From Streptomyces sp. NBC_00683 (GTDB lineage Bacteria; Actinomycetota; Actinomycetes; Streptomycetales; Streptomycetaceae), in contig NZ_CP109013.1 in assembly GCF_036226745.1 (NCBI RefSeq), forward strand, positions 3,968,001 to 4,032,000: a DNA stretch of 64,000 nucleotides. The letters run 5' to 3'. The notes beneath the pieces are model-generated. The model did no database searches. It saw nothing but the letters and a program-made list of their open reading frames with translations, and had not been told where the DNA came from. The translations under genes and the position numbers were made by a program. Of the stretch, positions 15,894 to 23,733 are shown piece after piece (position 1 is the stretch's first letter; the number at the start of each line of letters is the position of its first letter).

Positions 15894-17113
15894 GTCAGAA
15901 CCTGGTGGATGACTTCTACGCCCTCACTTCGCTCGTGTCCCCCGAGCGGGTATCACGCTACCTGTACACCCAGGGCTGGGATCTAGTTGATAGACGAGAA
16001 GGCCTCCTTGAGGAGTGGGCGGAGCCGACGACTCAAAACAGGGAGGTTGATTCCGAGATCTATCTCTTGCCGATAAACGAGCAGTACAGAGATTTCGCGC
16101 GCAGGTTTGTTGAGTTTTTGAAGGCGGTTGCCGACTACTATCGAATCGATGCACACGAACTATCTCACCGGCTTAAGCTAGATGATGCCGATGTCCTCCT
16201 GTTCCGAATTTCCGGCGGGCAGAATTCGCATGATTCCGTAAGCCTAGATGAAGCAGATGGCGTTCTGCGCGTCGCGCAGCGCATGCTAAAGCTGTCTGCT
16301 CGCTATACCGCCAGTCCTGGTAAAGAGTTTACGGGTCGCATGAAACCGGAAGCCAGACAGTACATCGAAAGAAATGTCACTCTCGGGCATACGCGACGAG
16401 GAAGTTTTGTTTTTCCGATCCTCTCCGGTCCGCGAATGGGCAGGGGGGCGGAGGCTCTATTCGCTCGCCGCGTGGTGGAAAATCTCGCTATCGGCCTTAA
16501 TCGCGTTACATCCATCTCCGAAGATATCCATTCTGCGGTGTCTGATGAGTTTGCTCCTCTAGTCATTGCGCTTGCCGATTCAGTACATGATTTGTCTAGA
16601 GTGCAAGGGCTTCAGGTGGTCGATATCTCGTTCAGGTGGGCGCCTGCGCGTGGAGTTCCTCGTCATGTTCCTGATGCATCGCTCATTCTAGAGTCTGCCA
16701 CGATTAGGCAGCTAGGCATGACGGGGCCGCGGGTGAGAGAGATCTTGAGAGGGAACTACGATGAGCGATTCACAGCAGACACGCAGAGGGGCTTGATGGA
16801 AAAACCTGCGGCCTCCCCCGCTCCGACAGTGCCTACTACGGAATTTACCGAGATCAGAGGTGCGGTAATTGCACTCCAAGTCGATGACCGGAAAATCAGT
16901 GACTGGGGGACCCAGTATTCCATCGTTATTCGTTCGGGAACCCGCGAGGGCGCTCTTGATGTTCAAATTCCAGTGAGTCAAAACAACTACGAGTTGGCTA
17001 CCGAGGCTCACAGCCGCGGCATTATGGCAACCGCCATGGGGCGATTGCTTAGAGTCAATAGCGGCTATTTCCTCGAAGGGGAAGTAATCTTCAATGATGA
17101 GCTGAGCCGATGA
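15890..17113 (+). CDS. Unknown 407-aa partner of the DUF4365 protein
   Basis: I do not recognise this family. Residues 1-290 look alpha/beta, with VERVV-like helices and a strongly conserved-looking segment GPRMGRGAEALFARRVVENLAIGL. Residues 305-407 look like a separate beta-rich domain (EIRGAVIALQVDD, YSIVIRSG, AHSRGIMATAMGRLLRV). Codons ending in A or T (GTT, GAT, TTT, AGA) are far commoner than in chromosomal neighbours, so the gene looks foreign. Overlap with the nuclease-like gene suggests a two-protein complex, perhaps sensor plus effector. Confidence 0.7.
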   Translation: MSQNLVDDFYALTSLVSPERVSRYLYTQGWDLVDRREGLLEEWAEPTTQNREVDSEIYLLPINEQYRDFARRFVEFLKAVADYYRIDAHELSHRLKLDDADVLLFRISGGQNSHDSVSLDEADGVLRVAQRMLKLSARYTASPGKEFTGRMKPEARQYIERNVTLGHTRRGSFVFPILSGPRMGRGAEALFARRVVENLAIGLNRVTSISEDIHSAVSDEFAPLVIALADSVHDLSRVQGLQVVDISFRWAPARGVPRHVPDASLILESATIRQLGMTGPRVREILRGNYDERFTADTQRGLMEKPAASPAPTVPTTEFTEIRGAVIALQVDDRKISDWGTQYSIVIRSGTREGALDVQIPVSQNNYELATEAHSRGIMATAMGRLLRVNSGYFLEGEVIFNDELSR

Positions 17114-17160
17114 GTACATATCGCCGTTGAGACGGGAGAGATACACAAGGGTGTTGAAGC

Positions 17161-17207
17161 AGCTCTGGGCTGGTGCTGCATTGGAGCGAGCGATCATGGC
17201 CCCGTAA
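17161..17207 (+). repeat. 47-bp repeat, right copy
   Basis: This copy matches the reverse complement of 8200-8246 at 41 of 47 positions, with the last 16 bp identical (GATCATGGCCCCGTAA). It lies 47 nt after the stop of the 407-aa gene and marks the right side of the cargo. Confidence 0.8.
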
Positions 17208-17387
17208 TGCCGCTGAGCACCACCCCGCCGCCATCATCGATCTTCCTGCAGAGCACTGGGTGGAAGGACCGGTCCGGGTAGACGTCTCCCACTCCGATGC
17301 CTGCGGGATTGCGTGAGTCTTTCGCGTCGCTCATGGCGCCAACCTGCCATGACGGTCGTCGGCAGGTACAGCAGAAAAGCTGTGAAA

Positions 17388-17407
17388 TCAGCCGCGATCG
17401 CGGCTGA
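17388..17407. repeat. 20-bp perfect palindrome
   Basis: TCAGCCGCGATCGCGGCTGA is fully self-complementary. It is followed at once by an AT-rich CCAATATATG. It may be a dimer-binding operator or a resolution-type site; nothing in the sequence decides. Confidence 0.7.
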
Positions 17408-17592
17408 CCAATATATGCTCCAAGCGGCCGACTGGAGTTCGCAGCGGCGGACGGAGACAGCGCCAGCAGGTCGCCAACAGCAGCGCAGTGCTTGGCGCCT
17501 AGGGATGCGACGGCTCTCCGATTGAACTCCTAAACCGGTGCTCACTCGACCAGTAGCCTGCGGCAGTCAGCCGTTGCACGACTGGAGGCTTC

Positions 17593-18138
17593 GTGGAACC
17601 TACTTCACTCATCGGTCCAGACCGGCTTTGGTCGGCGCATGAAGTCTTGCTGCGTCCGAGTCCTGTGCCAGCGGTGCCAGGAGTCTATGGGTGGCACTTC
17701 GAGCAGACACCCCATAAGGACCTGCCCGCCGGACGCTTGCTATACGTCGGCATAGCTCCGCGGTACATGGCGAACCGGACCAGTGCCCAGAACCTGCGCA
17801 AGCGGGTGCGCTATCACTACCGGGGCAACGCGGCCGGCTCGACGCTGCGACTCACTCTGGGGTGCCTGCTCGGACTTGAGCTGCGTCGCGTAGGCAGCGG
17901 TAAGCGAATGACCTTCGGCAAGGCAGGCGAAGCCACCCTGAGCCAGTGGATGGCGGACAACGCCCAAGTGTGCTGGATCGAGCAGGACAAACCGTGGGAG
18001 CTGGAGTCACACCTCATCTCCCAACTCGACCTCCCGCTGAACCTCGACCAGAACCGCCATAACGCGTATCACAGCCGCCTGAAGGAGCTACGGGCACAAG
18101 CACGACAGCGAGCGCGCGAGTTACCCATCAGCTCCTAG
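17593..18138 (+). CDS. GIY-YIG-like nuclease protein
   Basis: A 181-aa protein with a GIY-YIG-like core: GVYGW at 30-34 and LLYVGIAP at 49-56, then NLRKRVRYHYRG at 67-78 supplying the conserved Arg, and ESHLI near 137 with the likely catalytic Glu. Single-domain proteins of this kind occur often in Streptomyces integrative elements. The GTG at 17593 has GGAGG 5 nt upstream. It sits at the right end of the element on the plus strand. Substrate unknown. Confidence 0.75.
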   Translation: MEPTSLIGPDRLWSAHEVLLRPSPVPAVPGVYGWHFEQTPHKDLPAGRLLYVGIAPRYMANRTSAQNLRKRVRYHYRGNAAGSTLRLTLGCLLGLELRRVGSGKRMTFGKAGEATLSQWMADNAQVCWIEQDKPWELESHLISQLDLPLNLDQNRHNAYHSRLKELRAQARQRARELPISS

Positions 18139-18260
18139 GCTGAGGGGACTGTCTGGGCCGTCCCTGGGCCGTCCGAGGTTGCTCAACGGCACCCAATGAC
18201 GACCAATGGCGACTACTCACCCGCAGTCGATCAGCGTCCCCACCTGCGAAAACCCTGGTC
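18139..18260. other. Probable right attachment region
   Basis: Between the last element gene and the stranded coding fragment are short direct repeats: GGGCCGTCC at 18154 and 18165, and CAATGACGAC/CAATGGCGAC near 18194-18213. Such repeats near an element end fit integrase arm sites. The crossover core probably lies close to 18,245-18,265 but cannot be fixed without the left end. Confidence 0.45.
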
Positions 18261-18299
18261 GGCGAGATCTACCGCAAGACCCAGGGCAAGAAGAAGTAG
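18246..18299 (+). pseudogene. Stranded 3' end of the interrupted target gene
   Basis: The last codons of a frame read AKTLVGEIYRKTQGKKK followed by TAG, and a strong terminator comes 12 nt later. The reading frame upstream is element sequence with no start. This is what remains on the right when an element inserts near the 3' end of a coding gene and restores that end on the left copy. I do not recognise the parent protein. Confidence 0.5.
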
Positions 18300-18310
18300 C
18301 CTTCGTGATC

Positions 18311-18349
18311 ATGCCCCCGACCTGCGCACACGGCGCGGAGCGGGGGCAT
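18311..18349 (+). terminator. Intrinsic terminator of the target gene
   Basis: ATGCCCCCG (18311-18319) pairs perfectly with CGGGGGCAT (18341-18349), followed by TTT. It lies 12 nt after the stranded stop codon. Confidence 0.75.
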
Positions 18350-18471
18350 TTTCGCGGCCTGGGCCCTCTGTGGGACCTCAGCGCGACGACCCTTGCGGCA
18401 GTCGGAGGGCCTGACCGAGAGCTTGCCGAGCGCGGTCCCGGCTATTCGGCAGGACTCACACGCGGCCGCCC

Positions 18472-18873
18472 TCAGCCGGCAGGCTGCGTGCCGGGCCTGC
18501 GGTCCGCCGGCAATGCGCAGGCCGGCGTGCCGCCGGGCAGGCGGTCACGGTTGGTGGCGATGAGCCGGTAGAGACCGTGGGCGATCCAGCGCATCGGAGG
18601 CAGGGTCAGCAGGCCGCCCGGCCAGGCCCAGACGCCACCGGCGCGCAACAGGAGTTTGGCGACGGCCTGCGCGCCGCCGTACACCGTGCCGGCCGGCGAG
18701 ACGTACAGCAGCTCGCGTTCGGCCCGCTGCTGGGTGACGCCGAGAGCTTCCAGATCCGCGAACTGCCACGCCGTGACATCGCAGTTCGGCCGCAATCGCC
18801 GCATGAGGTAGTTCACCGAGGTCGTACAGAAGGCGCAGTCACCGTCGTAGACCAGGACAGATCGATTCGGCAT
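18472..18873 (-). CDS. DCC-family thiol-disulfide oxidoreductase (DUF393)
   Basis: A 133-aa thioredoxin-like protein. VYDGDCAFC near residues 8-16 is the DxxCxxC motif of the DCC (DUF393) family. A hydrophobic ILMLPPMRW-like region follows. The ATG at 18873 has AGGAT 6 nt upstream; a frame to 18960 is open but less likely. It lies downstream of an HTTM membrane protein gene, a pairing seen in several bacteria, and may act on a quinone- or thiol-linked step with it. Confidence 0.85.
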   Translation of the reverse strand: MPNRSVLVYDGDCAFCTTSVNYLMRRLRPNCDVTAWQFADLEALGVTQQRAERELLYVSPAGTVYGGAQAVAKLLLRAGGVWAWPGGLLTLPPMRWIAHGLYRLIATNRDRLPGGTPACALPADRRPGTQPAG

Positions 18874-18977
18874 GGACTCATCCTGTCTGAACGAACTTCC
18901 CTGCGTCGGGAGGCGGTCCCGCTCCTGACAGTGCACGTCTGCGATGAGGTGGTCGGACAAGTGCCGGCTCGCCGAGC

Positions 18978-20201
18978 TCAGCGCAGGTCCGGCGCCACTC
19001 GATCTCCCTGTGCGCCATCCGGCCGCCCTCGTCCCGGAGCGGGCTGCTGCCCGATGCCGGGTGAGCTGCCCCTGACCTGCGGAGGTACGGACCGTGCCCC
19101 TGCCCCACCTGGAGGAGCCGACCGTCGCAGGCCCATTCGCCCTGCCACTTGCCGGACCGTGCGGGCCAGAAAGACGTAGAAGCGGTCAGGGAGGAACGCC
19201 GCGTCCGCCACGATCATTGCCCCGGAGAAGAGGGGAAGCCCCATGAGCACCGCGATGCCGATGTGCATGCCCAGAAGCATGGCGAGAACGGGGTACTTCA
19301 GCCTGCCGAAGAGCACGAAGGGGAAAGCGACCTGCAGGAGCACCGTGACGTAGCTGGCGATCGCGATCAGGGTCGCGTACTGGTCCACCAGGTGCGAGAG
19401 TGCCGGCCAGGGCTGGAAGAGTTCGAGGTTCAGAACGTAGTGGAGAGCGGTTCCCCCGCCCCAGGACCCGCCCTGGACCTTGTACAGGCCGGCCGCTCCG
19501 TAGAGGAGGCAGACCTGGGCCGCGATGACGAAGAGGCCGCAGTTGTGCATGACGGTCGTCAAGGTGACTCGCGCGTCGCCCAGTTGCCGCAGCCAGGCGT
19601 TCCCCGCTGGTACTGACACCTGCCCCGGTCGCGCAGCGGCCCGCCGGGTTCTGCGCGCGTCCAGGGACCAGCGTCGGCCGCAGGCGGTGAAGACGAGGTA
19701 GACGGCCATCAGCAGGATCAGGTTGTCTCCCCCGTCCGTCATGAAGATCGCTCTCGCGTGGAACGAGACCACCACCCCGGCGAAGAGGACGGACACGGCG
19801 CGGGTCCGCCAGCCCAGCATGAACAGTGCCGACGTGAGGAGGGCCCCTCCGTAGCAGAGCTCGAAGTAGGTACGGCCGTCAGACAGAGCCAGGATGCTGT
19901 TCCAGCCTGACTGGACGAAGAGTTGTTCCGCCAGCTCGGGGGTCCATGGCGATCCGGGGCCCCAGATCTCGTCACGGTGGGGGAACTCGCGCAGGAGGAA
20001 GAGGAGGTACAGCAGTCCGTAGCCGATGCGCAGGACCGCGGCCGCGTACAAGGACACCGGCCGGCCGGTCACAAGCGCCCAGAAGGCACCCGCCCGGTCG
20101 GAGAGCCATCGGACCGGACCGGGTCCCGTGGTCTTCTGCCCCGTCGGAGGTTCCAGGGTTGCTGCCGGCGAGGGGCGTGGGGGGATCTGGTCAGTTCCCA
20201 T
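18978..20201 (-). CDS. HTTM-domain integral membrane protein
   Basis: A 407-aa membrane protein with about eight hydrophobic segments. The pattern LRIGYGLLYLLFLLREF ... SFHARAIFMTDGGDNLILLMAVYL ... HNCGLFVIAAQVCLLYGAAGLYK is characteristic of HTTM domains, related to vitamin-K-dependent gamma-carboxylase. The start overlaps the DUF5819 stop by 11 bp. The catalytic state is unknown, as many bacterial HTTM proteins lack the full carboxylase. Confidence 0.85.
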   Translation of the reverse strand: MGTDQIPPRPSPAATLEPPTGQKTTGPGPVRWLSDRAGAFWALVTGRPVSLYAAAVLRIGYGLLYLLFLLREFPHRDEIWGPGSPWTPELAEQLFVQSGWNSILALSDGRTYFELCYGGALLTSALFMLGWRTRAVSVLFAGVVVSFHARAIFMTDGGDNLILLMAVYLVFTACGRRWSLDARRTRRAAARPGQVSVPAGNAWLRQLGDARVTLTTVMHNCGLFVIAAQVCLLYGAAGLYKVQGGSWGGGTALHYVLNLELFQPWPALSHLVDQYATLIAIASYVTVLLQVAFPFVLFGRLKYPVLAMLLGMHIGIAVLMGLPLFSGAMIVADAAFLPDRFYVFLARTVRQVAGRMGLRRSAPPGGAGARSVPPQVRGSSPGIGQQPAPGRGRPDGAQGDRVAPDLR

Positions 20202-20943
20202 CGGGGGTCACCTTCCACCAAGGCAGCAACCGGTTCTCGACCGGGACGGGCGGGCGGTCCGCAGCCGCCGTACCGGGCGCGGCGATGGGCAGCGTCATGA
20301 CGCGAAGCTGGATGAACTCGAACGGGCCGCCGTTGTGGTCCGCGATGCGGTCGGAGGCGATGTTGCGCAGGTACTCCTGCATCATCACTGCGCGTTCCGA
20401 GCGCGACTCGTCGCCTGCGCCGTGCAGTTCGACGTAGGTGGTCCAGGCGCGACGCAACAGGTTCTGCGTCGTGTGGCTCGGGAACGGATTGTGCTCGACT
20501 GCCGCAGAGTCCACGGCGGCCAGGTCGAACCAGTCACTCACCCGGACCGATCCGTCGGCGGCTGTGTGCGAGGTCCTTGCCAGGATGCGGCGGTTGGCGG
20601 AGTCGGGGTCCGGGGCGAACAGGCGCCAATTCTGCTCGAACAGGGGGTACACCCACGCATTCACCTGAGGGCTGTACCGCTTCGAGATCGTGTTTGCGGG
20701 CGCCACATGAAGAAAGACCATGGCAACGTGGGTCAAAGCTGTCGCCATACACATGAGCACGACGATGGACAAACTCGTGTGCAGCACCCGCGCACCCCTG
20801 GCCCCCTTGCGCGGTACGGCCTCGTCGTGACGACTGTCGCCGGGCGGACCGGAATCGGTCTGCTGCACTTCTTCCGTGTCCACTGCTTGAATTTTGCCCG
20901 ACACCGCCCACCCAGTTTTTCTCATGTCAACTCTCGAATCCAT
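20191..20943 (-). CDS. DUF5819-family membrane-anchored protein
   Basis: A 250-aa protein with one N-terminal membrane segment (about 54-80: LSIVVLMCMATALTHVAMVFL) and an exported domain carrying WVYPLFEQNWRLFAPDP, the typical DUF5819 motif. ATG 20925 may be the true start, since GAGAG precedes it. The gene leads an HTTM and DCC gene, and the three probably form one unit. Function unknown. Confidence 0.8.
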   Translation of the reverse strand: MDSRVDMRKTGWAVSGKIQAVDTEEVQQTDSGPPGDSRHDEAVPRKGARGARVLHTSLSIVVLMCMATALTHVAMVFLHVAPANTISKRYSPQVNAWVYPLFEQNWRLFAPDPDSANRRILARTSHTAADGSVRVSDWFDLAAVDSAAVEHNPFPSHTTQNLLRRAWTTYVELHGAGDESRSERAVMMQEYLRNIASDRIADHNGGPFEFIQLRVMTLPIAAPGTAAADRPPVPVENRLLPWWKVTPDGN

Positions 20944-21031
20944 GCCGTTGACGGAAATGCCGCTGACGGCATGCGGCAGAATTTTAATTCCGCCGCATGC
21001 CGTCAGGCTGTTATTCCGTCATTCCGTGGAC

Positions 21032-22318
21032 CTAGCCCGCGTGACCTTCGGGGCCGCCCTGCTCGTCGGGCTTGTCCCCGTAGCCGTGGTGCTTTCCGGG
21101 CTTTTCGTCAGGTCCGTGCCCCGGCTTGTCCTCAGGGCCATGACCAGGCTTCCCGCCGTGCCCGTGGTCCGGTCCTTCGCCGTGGTCAGGACCGCCTCCG
21201 TGGCCAGGTCCTTCACCCTCGTCCGGTCCGCCGTGGCCGGGCCCGCCGGGCTGGCCACCGTTACCGCCGGTGATGTTCCCTGAGGTGTGACCACCGGTCG
21301 TGTTGCCCTCGGTGTTCCCTGCGGTGTCGCCACCGGTCGTGTTGCCCGCAATGTTTCCGGAGGTGTTGCCGGAGATGTTGCCGGACGTACCGCCGGTCAC
21401 CGTGCCGGCGATCGGACCGCCGAGCAGGCCGCCCCCGGTCGAGACTCCGCCGAGAACACCGCCGAGAACGCCGGTGGTCGCGCCACCGGTCGTCGCGCCG
21501 CCCAGTACGCCACCGAGGACACCGCCCGTGGTGGTACCGGTCGTCGTTCCGGTCGTCGTTCCGCCGGTGGTCGTGGTCGAGCAGTTGCCCTGGAAGATCC
21601 TGTTGTTGTTGAGCGTCACGGAGCCGTTACTGGCCAGCGCCCGGCCCTCGATGTTCGTCCCCTGGTCCACGGTGATCGAGGTCCCGGCCATGATGGTGCC
21701 GACGAACCTGGAGGTGGTACCGAGAGTCGCCGTCACGCCGATCTGCCAGTACACGTTGCACGCCGAAGCGCCGTTCGTGAGGAGGATCCGGCTGTTGGTT
21801 GCCGTCGTCAGCGACTCAGGAACCTGGAAGACCCACACAGCGCTGGAGTCGCCGTCGGCGTCCAGGATCAGGTCGCCGGTGATTCCGAGACCCATGACAG
21901 CCTTGTGGACTCCCGGAGACAGTGTCTGTCCCCCGCCGATTCCCGCCGCAAGCGCGAAGTCCGGGGCCTGACCGGCCGCGTTGTTGAACGCCACGAGCAG
22001 ATCGCTCTTGGCCTGGAGGGCCGGGGCATCCGCAGGGTGCACGGCGCCCTGCACCAGGCCGGGCGGGAACCCGGTGATGGCCGGATTCGGGTGTGTTCCG
22101 AGGCTCTGGCCGAGCACGGAGGGGCCGGTGTTGGTGACTCCCTGACCGGACAGAACGGAGTACTGGGCGGCCGTGCCCAGGGGGACGGGCAGTGCGATGG
22201 CCGACGCCGGCGTAGGCGTCACAGCGACCATGACGCCGGCGATAGTTGCGGCGAGGCCCGAGGCGAGCCAACCGGACAAAGCACGACGGCGAGCCAGCTT
22301 GGGGATTTTCAGCTTCAT
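21032..22318 (-). CDS. Secreted ice-binding-family protein (DUF3494) with repeat tail
   Basis: A 428-aa exported protein. The first ~40 residues are a basic stretch plus hydrophobic core ending in ASA. Residues 50-240 match the DUF3494 ice-binding-like fold, with LGTAAQYSVLSGQGVTNTGP near its start and VTLNNNRIFQ near its end. The C-terminal third is low-complexity: TTGTTTG repeats, GGVLGGATTGG repeats, GNTSGNIAGNTTGG repeats and a His/Gly/Pro/Asp-rich end. The ATG at 22318 follows AGGAAATGG. It may act as an adhesin or surface protein rather than in freezing. Confidence 0.85.
   Translation of the reverse strand: MKLKIPKLARRRALSGWLASGLAATIAGVMVAVTPTPASAIALPVPLGTAAQYSVLSGQGVTNTGPSVLGQSLGTHPNPAITGFPPGLVQGAVHPADAPALQAKSDLLVAFNNAAGQAPDFALAAGIGGGQTLSPGVHKAVMGLGITGDLILDADGDSSAVWVFQVPESLTTATNSRILLTNGASACNVYWQIGVTATLGTTSRFVGTIMAGTSITVDQGTNIEGRALASNGSVTLNNNRIFQGNCSTTTTGGTTTGTTTGTTTGGVLGGVLGGATTGGATTGVLGGVLGGVSTGGGLLGGPIAGTVTGGTSGNISGNTSGNIAGNTTGGDTAGNTEGNTTGGHTSGNITGGNGGQPGGPGHGGPDEGEGPGHGGGPDHGEGPDHGHGGKPGHGPEDKPGHGPDEKPGKHHGYGDKPDEQGGPEGHAG
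21050..21590 (-). repeat. Low-complexity coding repeats in DUF3494 tail
   Basis: Tandem short units encode GGTTTG-, VLGG-, GNTSGN- and GPGHGG-type peptides. The tail has unstable repeat structure likely to vary in length between strains. Confidence 0.7.
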
Positions 22319-22726
22319 CGAGAGGCCATTTCCTATGGGAGGGATCCATGGCATCCGGGCCCAACCGAATCGCCCGGGAAACCTTCACGTTGTCGCCGCA
22401 TATTACGCAGTAACTTGCACGCCCCGGAAAGTCGCACTCCCGATCGCCGGGAATTCTTCATATCAATGCACAGGGAAACCCCGATTGCACAGAATTGACT
22501 ATATGAACATTCACCCGAACACGTCGATCACGTAACTCGCTGGAGCCAAAACTTCTTCCTCTGTCGCAAGGACATCCGCAACAGACAAGAACCTGCCGCC
22601 GTCCAGGTGAGATCACACACCCGATTCGGTACCGGCGTGGCGGTCGACAGTCCACAGGTCTCGACGACGCCATGTGACAGCCGCGCTTTCCTTCACAGAC
22701 AGGGAAGCGCTCGGACCGGCCGTCCT
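22319..22726. other. Non-coding upstream region of DUF3494 gene
   Basis: No gene is supported. The AT-rich part around 22,480-22,540, with CACAGAATTGACTATATGAAC, looks promoter-like for the minus or plus strand. Nothing else is seen. Confidence 0.4.
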
Positions 22727-22897
22727 TCAGGGCTTGAGGTGGTCCGGCTCAGGCTGTTCCCTCACCTCTGCCCACGCTCCGGCTTCGCGGAGGGCCGTGA
22801 CTGCCGCGTCGGCGTCGTCCTGAGGCACGCCGATGTAAATCGCGGCGGGCACCTGCGTGGCCAGGACCTTGCTCCGCCAGAGACTCGGCCCGGTCAT
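22727..22897 (-). CDS. Possible 56-aa protein
   Basis: The frame starts MTGPSLWRSKVLATQVPAAI and ends in EPDHLKP, with an alpha/beta-like pattern (PQDDADAAVTALREAGAWAEV). Codon use fits Streptomyces, but the ribosome binding site is weak. It lies 20 nt after the PAP2 gene on the same strand. Confidence 0.42.
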   Translation of the reverse strand: MTGPSLWRSKVLATQVPAAIYIGVPQDDADAAVTALREAGAWAEVREQPEPDHLKP

Positions 22898-22917
22898 CCG
22901 GCGCACGGTACGAGCCC

Positions 22918-23733
22918 TCAACCGGTTCGGCGAGTCGTCCCTGTCCGAGCGGAAGCCGATCCCGCCTCCGGATCGTCGTCGCCGTCGCCGAGTTCCGGCT
23001 CCAGGCCCTCCGCCATCTCGGTCCGGCCGAGGCCCGCGTCGGCGCGCCAGGCCTCGAAGGACCAGCCGGTCACTGCCACCACGGCGACCCCGAGCGTCCA
23101 GCCGCCGACCACATCGCTGAACCAGTGGACGCCCAGGGCGATGCGGGTGAAGCCGACACCCAGTACGGAGACGGCCGCGACGGCCCAGCACAGGGGACGG
23201 AAGCCGGGGCGCACCAGGGGCAGGAGAACGAGCAGCAGGATCGCGAACGACGTCGTGGCCGTCATCGCGTGGCCGGAGGGGAAGGAGAAGCCGGGGGCGT
23301 GTGCCACCGGGTCCGGCAGGTCCGGCCTCGCCCGCTCGACGACGCTCTTGACGAGCAGCCCCGTCAGTCCTCCCGCCACCGCGGTGACGGCCGACCACGC
23401 GGCCAGGCGCCAGGCACGGCGGTACATCAGCCACACGGTGAGCACCGCGACCGCCGCGCGCAGGGTCACCGGGTCCCACACCACGTCGGAGAAGAAGCGC
23501 AGGGTGCCGGTCCACGCCGGATGGTCGAGGGCGGTCCGGTTCAGCCACCGGGCCGCGCCCGCGTCGAGGCGTCGCAGCGGTCCCCAGCCGCTCTCCACGA
23601 GGACGAACAGGAGGCCGAACAGGACGGCTGCGACAGCGGCGACGGCCACGGAACCGAACAGCCGGACACCGAATCTGCGGTCGGCGTCCCGGCGGCTCCG
23701 TCGTCGGGCCGGGGCAGCGGGTCGGGCAGTCAT
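22918..23733 (-). CDS. PAP2-family membrane phosphatase
   Basis: A 271-aa lipid-phosphate phosphatase with five or six membrane segments. All three catalytic motifs are present: KSVVERARP near 128, PSGHAM near 151, and TRIALGVHWFSDV near 198. The C-terminus is an acidic cytoplasmic tail. The ATG follows the YihY stop with no spacer, so the genes are co-transcribed. Likely substrate is phosphatidic acid or undecaprenyl pyrophosphate. Confidence 0.9.
   Translation of the reverse strand: MTARPAAPARRRSRRDADRRFGVRLFGSVAVAAVAAVLFGLLFVLVESGWGPLRRLDAGAARWLNRTALDHPAWTGTLRFFSDVVWDPVTLRAAVAVLTVWLMYRRAWRLAAWSAVTAVAGGLTGLLVKSVVERARPDLPDPVAHAPGFSFPSGHAMTATTSFAILLLVLLPLVRPGFRPLCWAVAAVSVLGVGFTRIALGVHWFSDVVGGWTLGVAVVAVTGWSFEAWRADAGLGRTEMAEGLEPELGDGDDDPEAGSASARTGTTRRTG

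Larger units (their letters stand above)
17114..17592. other. 480-bp non-coding stretch with repeat and palindrome
   Basis: The stretch contains the right 47-bp repeat and a 20-bp perfect palindrome. A minus-strand frame at 17234-17545 has one hydrophobic segment but no convincing start, and is not called. The promoter of the GIY-YIG gene should lie at the right end. Confidence 0.5.
1..18299. mobile_element. Integrated AICE (pSAM2-like) with cargo; left end not resolved
   Basis: The stretch carries the module set of an actinomycete integrative and conjugative element: tyrosine integrase, excisionase, HUH replication initiator, Spd-like membrane proteins, TraB/FtsK translocase, GntR repressor and Nudix protein, all in the expected order on the minus strand. 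Cargo genes with lower GC follow. The right end is placed near 18,250 because a stranded C-terminal coding fragment and its terminator follow there. No matching left attachment core was found in 1-420, so the left junction may lie before the window start. Confidence 0.85.

Noticed and set aside
17234..17545. Minus-strand 103-aa frame with one hydrophobic segment
   Set aside because: No ribosome binding site, Arg/Cys-rich composition, and it spans the perfect palindrome.
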